Shown piece by piece: positions 7,371-14,894 of a stretch of DNA of 42,019 bases (its first letter is position 1; the number at the start of each line of letters is the position of its first letter). The stretch is from positions 1 to 42,019 of the forward strand of contig URPA01000012.1 of the NCBI GenBank assembly GCA_900549545.1, in the 5' to 3' direction. The notes beneath the pieces were generated by a model. The model made no database searches. It saw only the letters and a list, made by a program, of their open reading frames with translations, and had not been told where the DNA came from. The position numbers and the translations under genes are program-made. The DNA is from an uncultured Eubacteriales bacterium. Lineage in GTDB: Bacteria > Bacillota > Clostridia > Oscillospirales > Oscillospiraceae.

Positions 7371-9320
7371 TTACACTGTGAAAGGTGCGGCGCAGGTGCC
7401 GCCGGAGCAGACGTAGAAGGTGGCTTTGCCGCTCTGCATTTTCATTTCCCGGGTGAAGGGGGCGAAGGCGGCGAGCTTTTCCGCATGCTCCGGGGTCTTG
7501 AGCAGGACGGTCAGCTCCGGGGCGTATTTCCCCGTCACCGTGTCCAGCAGCTCAGGCGCTGCGTCTGAAACGCATACAAGCTCCCTCGTGGGGTAGACAA
7601 GGCTCATCAGCGCGCTCAGCGCGAAGGGGCAGCCCGCGGGATAGTCCCCTGAGGCGCGGCAGATATAATTAAGCTGCTTTTCCCACAGGACGCGCCATTT
7701 TTCCTTGCCCGTAAGCCGCCGCAGCAGGTCAAACAGCACCGCCGCGCCGCTGTTGCCGGATGGCAGGGCTCCGTCATACAGCTCCTTGGGCCGCTTTATA
7801 AGCGCCTCGCCGCCCTTGGCCGTGCGGAAGAAGCCGCCCTCGCTGTCGGCAAAGTCTTCAAGCTTATCTGCGAGAGACTCCGCCAAGATAGCGTCGTTTA
7901 TATCAAGGCTGACATTATACAGCTCCAAAAGCCCCAGCGCGTAGAACACATAGTCATCAAGCTGGGCGGGAACGCTGTTTTTGCCCTTGCAGCGGCAGGC
8001 GGTCAGATCCCCGCCGCCGTCCTTTTTCGCCAGAAAATCGGCCAGCGACCGGGCGGCCAGATAGTAGCGGGAGCTGTCAAAAACCTTTGCCGCGCGGGAG
8101 AGGGCCATGAGCATAAGCCCGTTCCAGGCGGTGAGAATCTTATCGTCCCGCCTGAGAGGCAGGCGCTCTTCGCGGTATTCCCGCAGGCGCTGCCTGTACT
8201 CGCCGTAGCCCTCGGGTACAAGCTGCCAGCGGGTGTTGAGCAGGAGATTCGGGATGCTTTTGCCGTTAAAATTCCCCTCGTCGGTGATGTCGTAGCACTC
8301 GCAGAAGTGCCGCCCCTCGTCCTCGCCCAGCACCCCGCGCACCTCAGCCGGGGTGAAGAGATAATACGCGCCCTCAACGCCGCCGCTGTCCGCGTCAAGC
8401 GCGGCGCAGAAACCGCCTTCCGGAGATAAAAGCTCCCTCAGGCAGAAGTCGAGCGTCGCCTCCGCAACCTGCCGATAGAGGGCAAAATGCCCCTCCTGCC
8501 ATGCCTCGGTGTAGCACAGTGCCAGCATGGCGTTATCATAGAGCGTCTTTTCAAAATGGGGCTTGAGCCACTCCCTGTCGGTCGAGTAGCGCGAGAAGCC
8601 GCCGCCGATATGGTCGTATATCCCGCCCTTGTACATCAGGCTCAGGGTGTTCTCCGCCATGCGGCGCAGCTTTTCATCCCCGCCGAGCTTGGATAGGCGA
8701 ATAAGAAACAGCAGGTTCTGGGGCGAGGGGAACTTCGGCGCTCTGCCGAAGCCGCCGTATTCCTCGTCATAGGCAGCCGTGAGCTGCTCCGCCGCGCGCT
8801 TGAGAAAGCCCTCGTCCGCCGCGGCGCTGCCCATGGCTCTGGGCGCGTTAATAACGCGGCTTATCTCGCTGCCGCTCCGGATAAGCTCCTGCCGCTGGTT
8901 TTCCCACTTTTCGCCCACAGCCAGCAGCAGGCGGATAAGCGCCGGGCGGCTGAGATAGGTGCAGGCGAAGAAGGGCTTTGCGTCGGGCGTCATGATGACT
9001 GTGAGCGGCCAGCCGCCGCTGCCATTTATGGCGGTGCAGACCTCCATATAAACCGCGTCAACATCCGGGCGCTCCTCCCTGTCCACCTTGACGGAGACAA
9101 AGCCCGCGTTCAAAATGGCGGCCACCTGATCATTTTCAAAGCTCTCCTTGGCCATGACATGGCACCAGTGGCAGGTGGAGTAGCCAATGGAGAGAAAAAT
9201 GGGCTTGTCCTCGGCCTTCGCCTTATCAAAGGCGGCCTTGCCCCATGGGAACCAGTCCACCGGGTTTTCCGCGTGCTCCAAAAGATAGGGGGAGCTCTCG
9301 TTTATCAAATTGTTGCTCAT
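7371..9320 (-). CDS. YyaL/DUF255 thioredoxin-domain protein (spermatogenesis-associated protein 20 family)
   Basis: The 649-residue protein begins with the family signature: NLINESSPYLLEHAENPVDW, then a thioredoxin-like fold with CHWC (C50-C53), VDREERPDVD and GGWPLTVIMTPD. The remaining 450 residues form the alpha/alpha six-hairpin region (GGIYDHIGGGFSRYSTD, CALDADSGGVEGAYY, LTAWNGLMLMALSRA). Such proteins are common but have no settled substrate; a role in redox or N-acylglucosamine-type chemistry has only been inferred. I chose the ATG at 9320 because GGAGG precedes it and the family's N-terminus starts there. The in-frame extension to 9515 runs through a palindromic repeat and is not coding. 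Confidence 0.9.
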   Translation of the reverse strand: MSNNLINESSPYLLEHAENPVDWFPWGKAAFDKAKAEDKPIFLSIGYSTCHWCHVMAKESFENDQVAAILNAGFVSVKVDREERPDVDAVYMEVCTAINGSGGWPLTVIMTPDAKPFFACTYLSRPALIRLLLAVGEKWENQRQELIRSGSEISRVINAPRAMGSAAADEGFLKRAAEQLTAAYDEEYGGFGRAPKFPSPQNLLFLIRLSKLGGDEKLRRMAENTLSLMYKGGIYDHIGGGFSRYSTDREWLKPHFEKTLYDNAMLALCYTEAWQEGHFALYRQVAEATLDFCLRELLSPEGGFCAALDADSGGVEGAYYLFTPAEVRGVLGEDEGRHFCECYDITDEGNFNGKSIPNLLLNTRWQLVPEGYGEYRQRLREYREERLPLRRDDKILTAWNGLMLMALSRAAKVFDSSRYYLAARSLADFLAKKDGGGDLTACRCKGKNSVPAQLDDYVFYALGLLELYNVSLDINDAILAESLADKLEDFADSEGGFFRTAKGGEALIKRPKELYDGALPSGNSGAAVLFDLLRRLTGKEKWRVLWEKQLNYICRASGDYPAGCPFALSALMSLVYPTRELVCVSDAAPELLDTVTGKYAPELTVLLKTPEHAEKLAAFAPFTREMKMQSGKATFYVCSGGTCAAPFTV

Positions 9321-9335
9321 ACCGCAGCCTCCGTG

Positions 9336-9472
9336 GTATAATGACCATACAGTGGTCATTATGATTTGGTGTCGTTTTTCTCGCCGCTTGCGCGGCAACC
9401 GAAAAACATGACGAATTATACCATGCGCCTGACGCGCAAGGTATAATGACCGCAGAGTGGTCATTATGATTT
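9336..9472. repeat. Pair of 25-bp palindromes as direct repeats 105 bp apart
   Basis: ATAATGACC-N7-GGTCATTAT occurs at 9338-9362 and again at 9443-9467, within nearly identical ~32-bp direct repeats. Between them lie a GC-rich hairpin (GCCGC-TTGC-GCGGC) and an ATTATACC/GGTATAAT inverted pair. They sit in the leader of the yyaL-like gene and could be operators or a small mobile repeat. Confidence 0.6.
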
Positions 9473-9516
9473 TTGTTTTGGCCATAACGCGACTGCTGAG
9501 CTGTAAAAAACACACT

Positions 9517-9692
9517 TTATAGGCTCCCTTGTGTAAAGGGAGCTGTCAGCGAAGCTGACTGAGGGATTGTTTACGGCCGGAAGCTCGGGATTTCCCAAGC
9601 ATTTTGCATTGGCCGGTATTTATATTCTACAACCCCTCCGGTTTGCACCGAGGCTGCAAACCACCTCCCCTTACACAGGGGAGGCTTTGATG
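9517..9692. repeat. MITE-like repeat with imperfect inverted ends
   Basis: The left end (GGCTCCCTTGTGTAAAGGG, then AGCTGTCAGCGAAGCTGACTG) is matched in inverted order by the right end (CACCTCCCCTTACACAGGGG, then AGGCT). Each end also folds on itself. From memory this resembles a common dispersed non-coding repeat of GC-rich gut clostridia. Nothing coding is visible between 9321 and 9800. Confidence 0.55.
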
Positions 9693-9800
9693 CGTTATTT
9701 AACAGTCGGATAGCCGCAACACAGCCGTTATGATTTCCAATCAGTACATATGTTTTACTTTAGCGGATTTATTATACACCAAAAACAGGAGTTGTGATAG

Positions 9801-10616
9801 ATGGATATTTTTGAGCCCGCATGCTGCTTTGATGCAAGCGCCTACACCGGAACGCCGGACGCCGCGCCTACCGGGGAGACGATTGACGTCCCGCGGATAG
9901 TCCAGGCGCTTGACGCGCTGTACGACACCGGCAGGGAAGCGCAGGCCGGGGAATTTTTAGAGAGCTGGCGCGCGAGAGCCGCCGAAATCGGCGACTGGCG
10001 CGGAGAGCTGAGCATGCTCAGCGAGCTGATGGGCCATTACCGCCGCAGCGGCGAGAGGGACAAGGGGCTGAAAGCGATTGACGACGGCCTCGCGCTCATC
10101 CGGGCGCACCACATGGGCAGCACCGTGTCCGGCGCGACCGTCATGCTCAACGCCGCCACCACCATGAAGTGCTTCGGCAGGGCGGCGGAGTCGGTGCCGG
10201 TGTTTGAGCACGTGTGCCGGGTTTACGCCGCGCATCTGAGCCCGGAGGATTACCGCTTCGGCGGGCTGTACAACAACATGGCGCTCTCCTATGCCGATGT
10301 GGGGGACTATGACAAGGCCGAGCGGCATTTCAAGCTCGCGATGGCGGTCATAAAGCGCTGTGAAAACCCGGACAACGAGCTTGCGGTGACGCTGTGCAAC
10401 ATGGCGGAGATGTATGACAGAATCGACCACGAGGATGAGCGCATCGAGCAGTGCATGGAGGCCGCCTGGGAGCACCTCAACGCCCCCGGCCTGCCGCGCG
10501 ACGGCTACCACGCCTTCACCATCTCCAAGTGTGCCCCGAGCTTTGACTATTTTGGCTACTTTCTCTATGCAAAGCAGCTCAAGGAAAGGGCGGCGAAGAT
10601 ATATGCGGGGGCTTGA
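9801..10616 (+). CDS. Tetratricopeptide-repeat protein
   Basis: The 271-residue protein is almost all helical. At least three TPR-like units are visible (about residues 45-95, 150-190 and 190-230; YNNMALSYADVGDYDKAERH is the clearest). TPRs mediate protein-protein contacts. No signal peptide or membrane segment is seen, so it should be cytoplasmic. AGGAG precedes the ATG. The last 14 nt overlap the next gene, encoding a DUF4037 nucleotidyltransferase-like protein, so the two are probably made together and may form a complex. The specific function is not known. Confidence 0.85.
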   Translation: MDIFEPACCFDASAYTGTPDAAPTGETIDVPRIVQALDALYDTGREAQAGEFLESWRARAAEIGDWRGELSMLSELMGHYRRSGERDKGLKAIDDGLALIRAHHMGSTVSGATVMLNAATTMKCFGRAAESVPVFEHVCRVYAAHLSPEDYRFGGLYNNMALSYADVGDYDKAERHFKLAMAVIKRCENPDNELAVTLCNMAEMYDRIDHEDERIEQCMEAAWEHLNAPGLPRDGYHAFTISKCAPSFDYFGYFLYAKQLKERAAKIYAGA

Positions 10617-11526
10617 GCAGGCGCGCGAGCTGTATTTGCAGCGCGGCGCGGAGATGATTCATAAAAAATTCCCCGAGTACGAGGGGCGCATCGCCGTGGG
10701 GCTTGCGGGGCACGGCTCGGAGTGCTTCGGCTATGACGATGAGCTCTCGCGCGACCATGATTTTGCCCTGGGCTTCTGCCTGTGGCTCACGGCGGAGGAT
10801 GACCGGCGCATCGGCGTTGAGCTCAGCCGCGCCTATCGGGAATTGCCCATTGAGCGGGCCGAAAAGCGCAGCGAGCTTGCCGAGAGCAGCCGGGGCGTCG
10901 GCAGAATCGACCTGTTTTTCCGGCGCTACACCGGCTCTGACGGCGCGCCCGAGAGCTGGGAGCAGTGGCTCTATCTGCCGTCATATGCTCTGGCCGAGGC
11001 CTCAAACGGGCAGGTCTGGCGGGACGATCTGGGCGAGTTTTCGCGCCAGCGGGAGCTTATCAGAACCGGCATGCCTGAGGATGTGCGCCTTAAAAAGCTT
11101 GCGGCCCGGGCGGCGCTGATGGCGCAGGCGGGGCAGTATAATTTCACCCGCTGCATAAAGCACGGGCAGCAGGGCGCGGCGATGCTCGCGCTGACGGAGT
11201 TTGTCAAGGCCGCGGTTGAGATGATATATCTTCTCAACCGCGCGCACATGCCCTATTATAAATGGGCCTTTCGAGGTATGGAGGAGCTGAGCATACTTTC
11301 CGACATGCGCCCGGCGCTGGAGTTTCTACTGCTGGGTGAGAACGACGAGGCGGGGCTGAGCGTCAAGGCCGGAGTCGTGGAGGATATATGCGCGGCGGTC
11401 ATAAAGGAGCTTAAAAGGCAGCACCTCAGCCATGGCGGCTGGGACTATATGGAACCGCACGCCTTTGAGATAACAGAGCATATCCAAAACCCGCAGATAC
11501 GCGCACTTCATGTTATGGAGGGATAA
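10603..11526 (+). CDS. DUF4037 nucleotidyltransferase-like protein
   Basis: The 307-residue protein has a nucleotidyltransferase-like motif near its start: GHGSECFGYDDELSRDHDF (residues 36-54). It has the G-S-x(n)-D-x-D pattern that binds metal and nucleotide in the polymerase-beta superfamily. An all-helical C-terminal half follows (YNFTRCIKHGQQGAAML, then FVKAAVEMIYLLNRAHMPYYKW), consistent with DUF4037. The ATG at 10603 is chosen because the upstream frame to 10414 is simply the out-of-frame TPR gene. The overlap with the TPR gene (14 nt) suggests translational coupling. The substrate is unknown; antibiotic- or tRNA-modifying activity cannot be claimed from sequence. Confidence 0.82.
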   Translation: MRGLEQARELYLQRGAEMIHKKFPEYEGRIAVGLAGHGSECFGYDDELSRDHDFALGFCLWLTAEDDRRIGVELSRAYRELPIERAEKRSELAESSRGVGRIDLFFRRYTGSDGAPESWEQWLYLPSYALAEASNGQVWRDDLGEFSRQRELIRTGMPEDVRLKKLAARAALMAQAGQYNFTRCIKHGQQGAAMLALTEFVKAAVEMIYLLNRAHMPYYKWAFRGMEELSILSDMRPALEFLLLGENDEAGLSVKAGVVEDICAAVIKELKRQHLSHGGWDYMEPHAFEITEHIQNPQIRALHVMEG

Positions 11527-11531
11527 ACAGT

Positions 11532-11700
11532 GTGCAGACAAAGGCAGAGCCTTTGTCTGCAATAGGGCTTCACTCCGAACCGCGCATTTTTGCCCAGCGT
11601 GAGAGGGCAAAAAGGCACTCTCTCCGTGCAAAGTGTTTTTTCCGAGGTACACGCCCCCGGAAAAAACGGCTTGAAATTTATTCGCCGCTGCGGCGGCGAA
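11532..11700. repeat. Chain of four hairpins downstream of the DUF4037 gene
   Basis: Four perfect stems follow each other: 11533-11561 (12 bp), 11587-11613 (9 bp, TTTTTGCCC/GGGCAAAAA), 11635-11667 (10 bp, GTTTTTTCCG/CGGAAAAAAC) and 11681-11700 (8 bp). The first may end the TPR-DUF4037 transcript. The rest look like a structured dispersed repeat; no coding sequence is evident. Confidence 0.5.
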
Positions 11701-11811
11701 CTCTGCGAAGCTTTATCTGATACCTCAATAATGTGATAATTTGTACTAATTTTGAAAAAACGCTTGCCGCTCCTTTTGCGTTGTCAGGTATGCGGCAGAA
11801 TGGAGATTTAT

Positions 11812-12441
11812 ATGGAAATTAAATGGTTAGGCCACGCCTGCTTTGCTATTACCCACAAGGGCTACACCGTGGTCATTGACCCCTACAACAGCGACTATAC
11901 CGCCGGGTACCCCAAGCTCAGGGTCAGGGCGGACAAGGTGCTCGTGAGCCATGAGCACTACGGGCACAATTACCGCGAGGGCGTCATTCTCTCCGGCAGG
12001 CCGGAGTCCGACTGCCCGTTTGGGATAACAAGCTTCGAGGTCAGCCACGACGGGGTTTACGGCATCATGCGCGGCAGCTGCCTTGTGCATATTCTGGAGG
12101 CGGACGGCCTGCGTGTTGCCCACATGGGCGATGTCGGCACGCAGCTCAACGGCGGCGAGCAGACCAAGCTCCTGGGGCTGGATGCCATCATGGTTACGGC
12201 CGGGTCATGCACGGGGCTTCCGGCGCAGGAGGTCTGGCGCCTGACCGAGCAGATATTCCCCAAGGTCATCATCCCCATGCACTACCGCTTCGGCAACCAC
12301 GGCTCAAGGCGGCTTGAGCATGTCGATGCGCTGACGAATCTCTTTGAAGCGCCGGAGATGACCCACTATTACGACACTGACACCATCACCATTACCGAGG
12401 ATTCGGAGCCGCAGATAGCGGTGCTGAAGTATATGGGCTGA
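11812..12441 (+). CDS. Metallo-beta-lactamase-fold hydrolase with altered HxHxGH motif
   Basis: The 209-residue protein has the UlaG-like/PF13483 type of fold: MEIKWLGHACFAI at the start, VVIDPY, then VSHEHYGHN (H47, H49, H52), GDVG (D107) and IPMHYRFGNHG (H157). The usual HxHxDH motif has Gly51 where the Asp metal ligand belongs, so the second metal site may be lost or rebuilt. The ATG at 11812 is preceded by GGAG at 6 nt; the upstream in-frame ATG at 11752 lacks a ribosome site. The substrate is unknown. It stands alone between a structured gap and the aminotransferase promoter. Confidence 0.88.
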   Translation: MEIKWLGHACFAITHKGYTVVIDPYNSDYTAGYPKLRVRADKVLVSHEHYGHNYREGVILSGRPESDCPFGITSFEVSHDGVYGIMRGSCLVHILEADGLRVAHMGDVGTQLNGGEQTKLLGLDAIMVTAGSCTGLPAQEVWRLTEQIFPKVIIPMHYRFGNHGSRRLEHVDALTNLFEAPEMTHYYDTDTITITEDSEPQIAVLKYMG

Positions 12442-12480
12442 AAGGGATAAAAACTTAACAAAAATATAGCGCGGTTTTTG

Positions 12481-12509
12481 TTTACAGGGTTTCCATTTTG
12501 TGGTATAAA
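12481..12509 (+). promoter_or_regulatory. Promoter of the aminotransferase-thioesterase operon
   Basis: TTTACA (12481-12486), 17 bp, then TATAAA (12504-12509), with AGGAGG further on before the ATG at 12562. Confidence 0.65.
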
Positions 12510-12561
12510 TGAAATAAGTATGGGAAAACAATACTGAAAAATAACAACAGGAGGCTGAAAA

Positions 12562-13746
12562 ATGAACAAATTTTCCGACAGAATGAACGGAATGAAGGCT
12601 TCGGATATCCGCGAGCTGCTCAAGCTCACCGCAAGGCCCGAGGTTATTTCCTTTGCCGGCGGCATGCCCGCGCCCGAGCTTTTCCCCGTTGAAGAGATCA
12701 ACGCCGCTTTCAACGCCGTCATGGCCGAGAACGGCAGGACCGCCCTCCAGTATGGCCAGACCGAGGGCTATGCTCCCCTCAGAAAGCAGATTGCCGAGCG
12801 CATGGAGCGCATCAACGCCATAAAGACAGATATCAGCAACCTCATCCTCACCGCCGGCAGCCAGCAGGGCCTTGACTTCTGCGGCAAGCTCTTCCTCAAC
12901 CCCGGTGATGTGGTCATTTTGGAAAGCCCCTCTTACCTCGGCGCCATCAACGCCTTCAACGCCTACCAGCCCAATTATGTCGAGATTCCCACCGATGAAA
13001 ACGGCATGATCATGGAGGAGCTGGAGAAGGCTCTGGCCACCACCGAGAATGTAAAGCTCATCTACGTCATCCCCGATTTCCAGAACCCCAGCGGCCGCAC
13101 CTGGCCCCTGGAGCGCCGCCAGAAATTCATGGAGATCGTAAATAAGTACGAGGTCAATGTCATTGAGGATAACCCCTATGGCGACCTGCGCTTCAGAGGG
13201 GAGTTCCTGCCCGCCCTCAAGAGCCTTGACACCAAGGGCCTTGTCATGTACTTCGGCACCTTCTCCAAGATTCTCTCCCCCGGCTTCCGCATTGGCTGGA
13301 TCTGCGCCAACGATGCCGTCATGGAGAAGCTCAACCTCATCATGCAGGCGGCTGCCCTCCAGTCCGCAACCGTCAACGCCATGGTCGTCTCCAAGTATCT
13401 GGATATGTATGATATCGAGGAGCATGTCGCCAAGATTCTGCCTGTGTACAAGCACCGCTGCGAGCTGATGATAAACACCATGCGTGAGACCTTCCCGCCC
13501 GAGGCGAAGTTCACCGACCCCGAAGGCGGCCTGTTCACCTGGGTCGAGCTGCCCGAGTATATCAACACCCGCGAGCTCGCTGCCAAGGCTCTGGAGCAGA
13601 ATGTGGCCTTCGTGCCCGGCTCCGGCTTCTATCCCAAGGGAGACAACAACCACTGCATGCGCATGAACTACTCCGGCCAGTCTGACGAGCGCATCGTCAA
13701 GGGCGTCAACATCATTGCCCAGCTCATTAAGGACGCTCTTAAATGA
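12562..13746 (+). CDS. PLP-dependent aminotransferase, class I/II (2-aminoadipate/aromatic LysN-ARO8 type)
   Basis: The 394-residue protein begins with the stretch ARPEVISFAGGMPAPELFP (residues 24-42) typical of the MocR-related/LysN aminotransferase group. It carries YGQTEGYAPLR, SQQGLDFCGKLFLNPGD, the PLP-phosphate region, NPYGDLRF and the Schiff-base lysine K236 in FGTFSKILSPGFRIGW. There is no DNA-binding domain, so it is an enzyme and not a MocR regulator. Members transaminate 2-aminoadipate, branched-chain or aromatic amino acids with 2-oxoglutarate. The thioesterase gene overlaps its stop codon, so the pair may act on a shared keto-acid/CoA route. Confidence 0.92.
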   Translation: MNKFSDRMNGMKASDIRELLKLTARPEVISFAGGMPAPELFPVEEINAAFNAVMAENGRTALQYGQTEGYAPLRKQIAERMERINAIKTDISNLILTAGSQQGLDFCGKLFLNPGDVVILESPSYLGAINAFNAYQPNYVEIPTDENGMIMEELEKALATTENVKLIYVIPDFQNPSGRTWPLERRQKFMEIVNKYEVNVIEDNPYGDLRFRGEFLPALKSLDTKGLVMYFGTFSKILSPGFRIGWICANDAVMEKLNLIMQAAALQSATVNAMVVSKYLDMYDIEEHVAKILPVYKHRCELMINTMRETFPPEAKFTDPEGGLFTWVELPEYINTRELAAKALEQNVAFVPGSGFYPKGDNNHCMRMNYSGQSDERIVKGVNIIAQLIKDALK

Positions 13747-14141
13747 TGCTTGAGCTTGGCATAAAGGGCCATGCCGAGGTGCTTTGCTCGGCGGAAAATA
13801 CCGCCGCCGCTGTCGGCAGCGGCGCTCTGCCGGTATTCTCCACCCCCAGCATGATCGCCCTTATGGAAAAGGCCGCGCTCACATCCATCCAGCCCTATCT
13901 TGACGAGGGGCAGGGCTCTGTGGGGACGGAGCTTAACATCGCCCACCTCGCGGCGACGCCTATGGGCCTCACCGTGACCGCCGAGAGCGAGCTTATCGCC
14001 ATCGACCGGCGCATGCTGACCTTCAGCGTCAAGGCCTATGCCGCCGGTGAGCTTATCGGCGAGGGTACGCATAAGCGCTGCATCGTCTTTAACGACCGCT
14101 TCATGGAAAAAGCGCAGGCAAAGATAAAGCAAATAAAGTAA
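13743..14141 (+). CDS. FlK-like hotdog thioesterase
   Basis: The 132-residue protein is the length of fluoroacetyl-CoA-thioesterase-like (FlK) hotdog proteins. The catalytic residues known in FlK (Thr, Glu, His) have counterparts at T34, E42 (FSTPSMIALMEKAA) and H68 (LNIAHLAATP). Most homologues probably hydrolyse ordinary short acyl-CoA. The ATG overlaps the aminotransferase stop (ATGA), showing translational coupling; an alternative ATG lies 3 nt on. A bidirectional terminator follows directly. Confidence 0.85.
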   Translation: MMLELGIKGHAEVLCSAENTAAAVGSGALPVFSTPSMIALMEKAALTSIQPYLDEGQGSVGTELNIAHLAATPMGLTVTAESELIAIDRRMLTFSVKAYAAGELIGEGTHKRCIVFNDRFMEKAQAKIKQIK

Positions 14142-14180
14142 AAAATTGCTCCTCCCGCGTTTCGCGGGAGGAGCAATTTT
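14142..14180. terminator. Bidirectional terminator between thioesterase and doc
   Basis: An 18-bp perfect stem (AAAATTGCTCCTCCCGCG and complement) with a TTT loop, closing the operons from both sides. Confidence 0.9.
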
Positions 14181-14560
14181 CACATTGCCCGATGGTCTCT
14201 TATCCACTTCAACAAATCGTCATAGCCGATTGAGCCGTCCGCAAGGCCGAGGCCCATTTCGACGACCTCACCATTGGTGCAGTTCATGTAGATGCCGTTT
14301 ACCTCAAGAAAGGTCAGCATAACATACATGCCAATGCGTTTATTGCCGTCAACAAAGGCGTGGTTTGAAATGAGCGCGTAACCCAGGCGGGCGGCCTTTT
14401 CTTCTTTTGAGGGGTAAAACTCCTTATCGCCGAAGCCCGCGAAGGCCGCTTCCAGCGCCGAATCCAACAGCGCCTCATCCCGTACGCCGACGCTCCCGCC
14501 GGTCTCCTCAGCGATGAGCTTGTGCAGCAGCAAAACCTTTTCCCTTGAGAATTTTATCAT
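14180..14560 (-). CDS. doc: Doc-family toxin (Fic fold, death-on-curing)
   Basis: The 126-residue protein has the Doc signature HAFVDGNKRIG (H67, D71, N73, K74, R75), which fits the Fic-type HxFx(D/N)xNKR consensus of Doc rather than the full Fic HxFxxGNGR. In phage P1 Doc phosphorylates EF-Tu and stops translation; the same activity is inferred here. The gene overlaps the 3' end of its antitoxin gene by 4 nt (ATGA). Confidence 0.92.
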   Translation of the reverse strand: MIKFSREKVLLLHKLIAEETGGSVGVRDEALLDSALEAAFAGFGDKEFYPSKEEKAARLGYALISNHAFVDGNKRIGMYVMLTFLEVNGIYMNCTNGEVVEMGLGLADGSIGYDDLLKWIRDHRAM

Positions 14561-14799
14561 TTGGCAAGCTCCTTGAACGCGCTCTTGTAGCGCTGCATGA
14601 TTCTGCGCGCAACGATATCTATTTTTTCATCGTCCGTCAGCTCCAAATCAGGCTCAACATCAAGATTGACCAGCTTATACTTGGGCCGGTTGTTTTTGAA
14701 AACGATTGCCGAGCCCGTCTCGTCGGCAATGCGCGTGGCGCGCGTGAAGTTCTGGTTTGCCTCTGTGACGGTGATAATCTGTCTGGTGTCAATCATCAT
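14557..14799 (-). CDS. phd: Phd-family antitoxin
   Basis: The 80-residue protein begins with the Phd/YefM DNA-binding domain (TRQIITVTEANQNFTRATRI, then GSAIVFKNNRPKYKLV). Its acidic-to-helical tail (LTDDEKIDIVARRIMQRY) would mask Doc. It is the first gene of the pair and has a GAGGTG ribosome site. A second ATG directly follows the first (14796), so the start is uncertain by one codon. A near-palindrome overlaps its -10 box. Confidence 0.87.
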   Translation of the reverse strand: MMIDTRQIITVTEANQNFTRATRIADETGSAIVFKNNRPKYKLVNLDVEPDLELTDDEKIDIVARRIMQRYKSAFKELAK

Positions 14800-14818
14800 T
14801 TTAGTTCACCTCAAAGAA

Positions 14819-14847
14819 AATATAGCATAATTATAGCTATTTTTCAA
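14819..14847 (-). promoter_or_regulatory. phd-doc promoter with palindromic operator
   Basis: On the minus strand TTGAAA (14842-14847), 17 bp, TATATT (14819-14824). The 19-bp ATAGC-N9-GCTAT inverted repeat (14822-14840) fills the spacer and -10, as expected for autorepression by Phd. Confidence 0.6.
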
Positions 14848-14869
14848 CCTATATATTCCGAGCAAAAGC

Positions 14870-14889
14870 AAAAAGCCCGGGATTCCGGG
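14870..14889 (-). terminator. Terminator after the TVP38-like gene
   Basis: On the minus strand CCCGG-AATC-CCGGG is followed by CTTTTT just past the stop of the membrane protein gene. Confidence 0.6.
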
Positions 14890-14894
14890 ATTTC

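Noticed and set aside
9321..9515. 65-codon N-terminal extension of the YyaL-like protein
   Set aside because: It runs through the palindromic repeats; the family N-terminus and GGAGG support the ATG at 9320.
12304..13653. 449-codon minus-strand ORF opposite the aminotransferase
   Set aside because: Antisense shadow of a PLP enzyme with a clear promoter and motifs.
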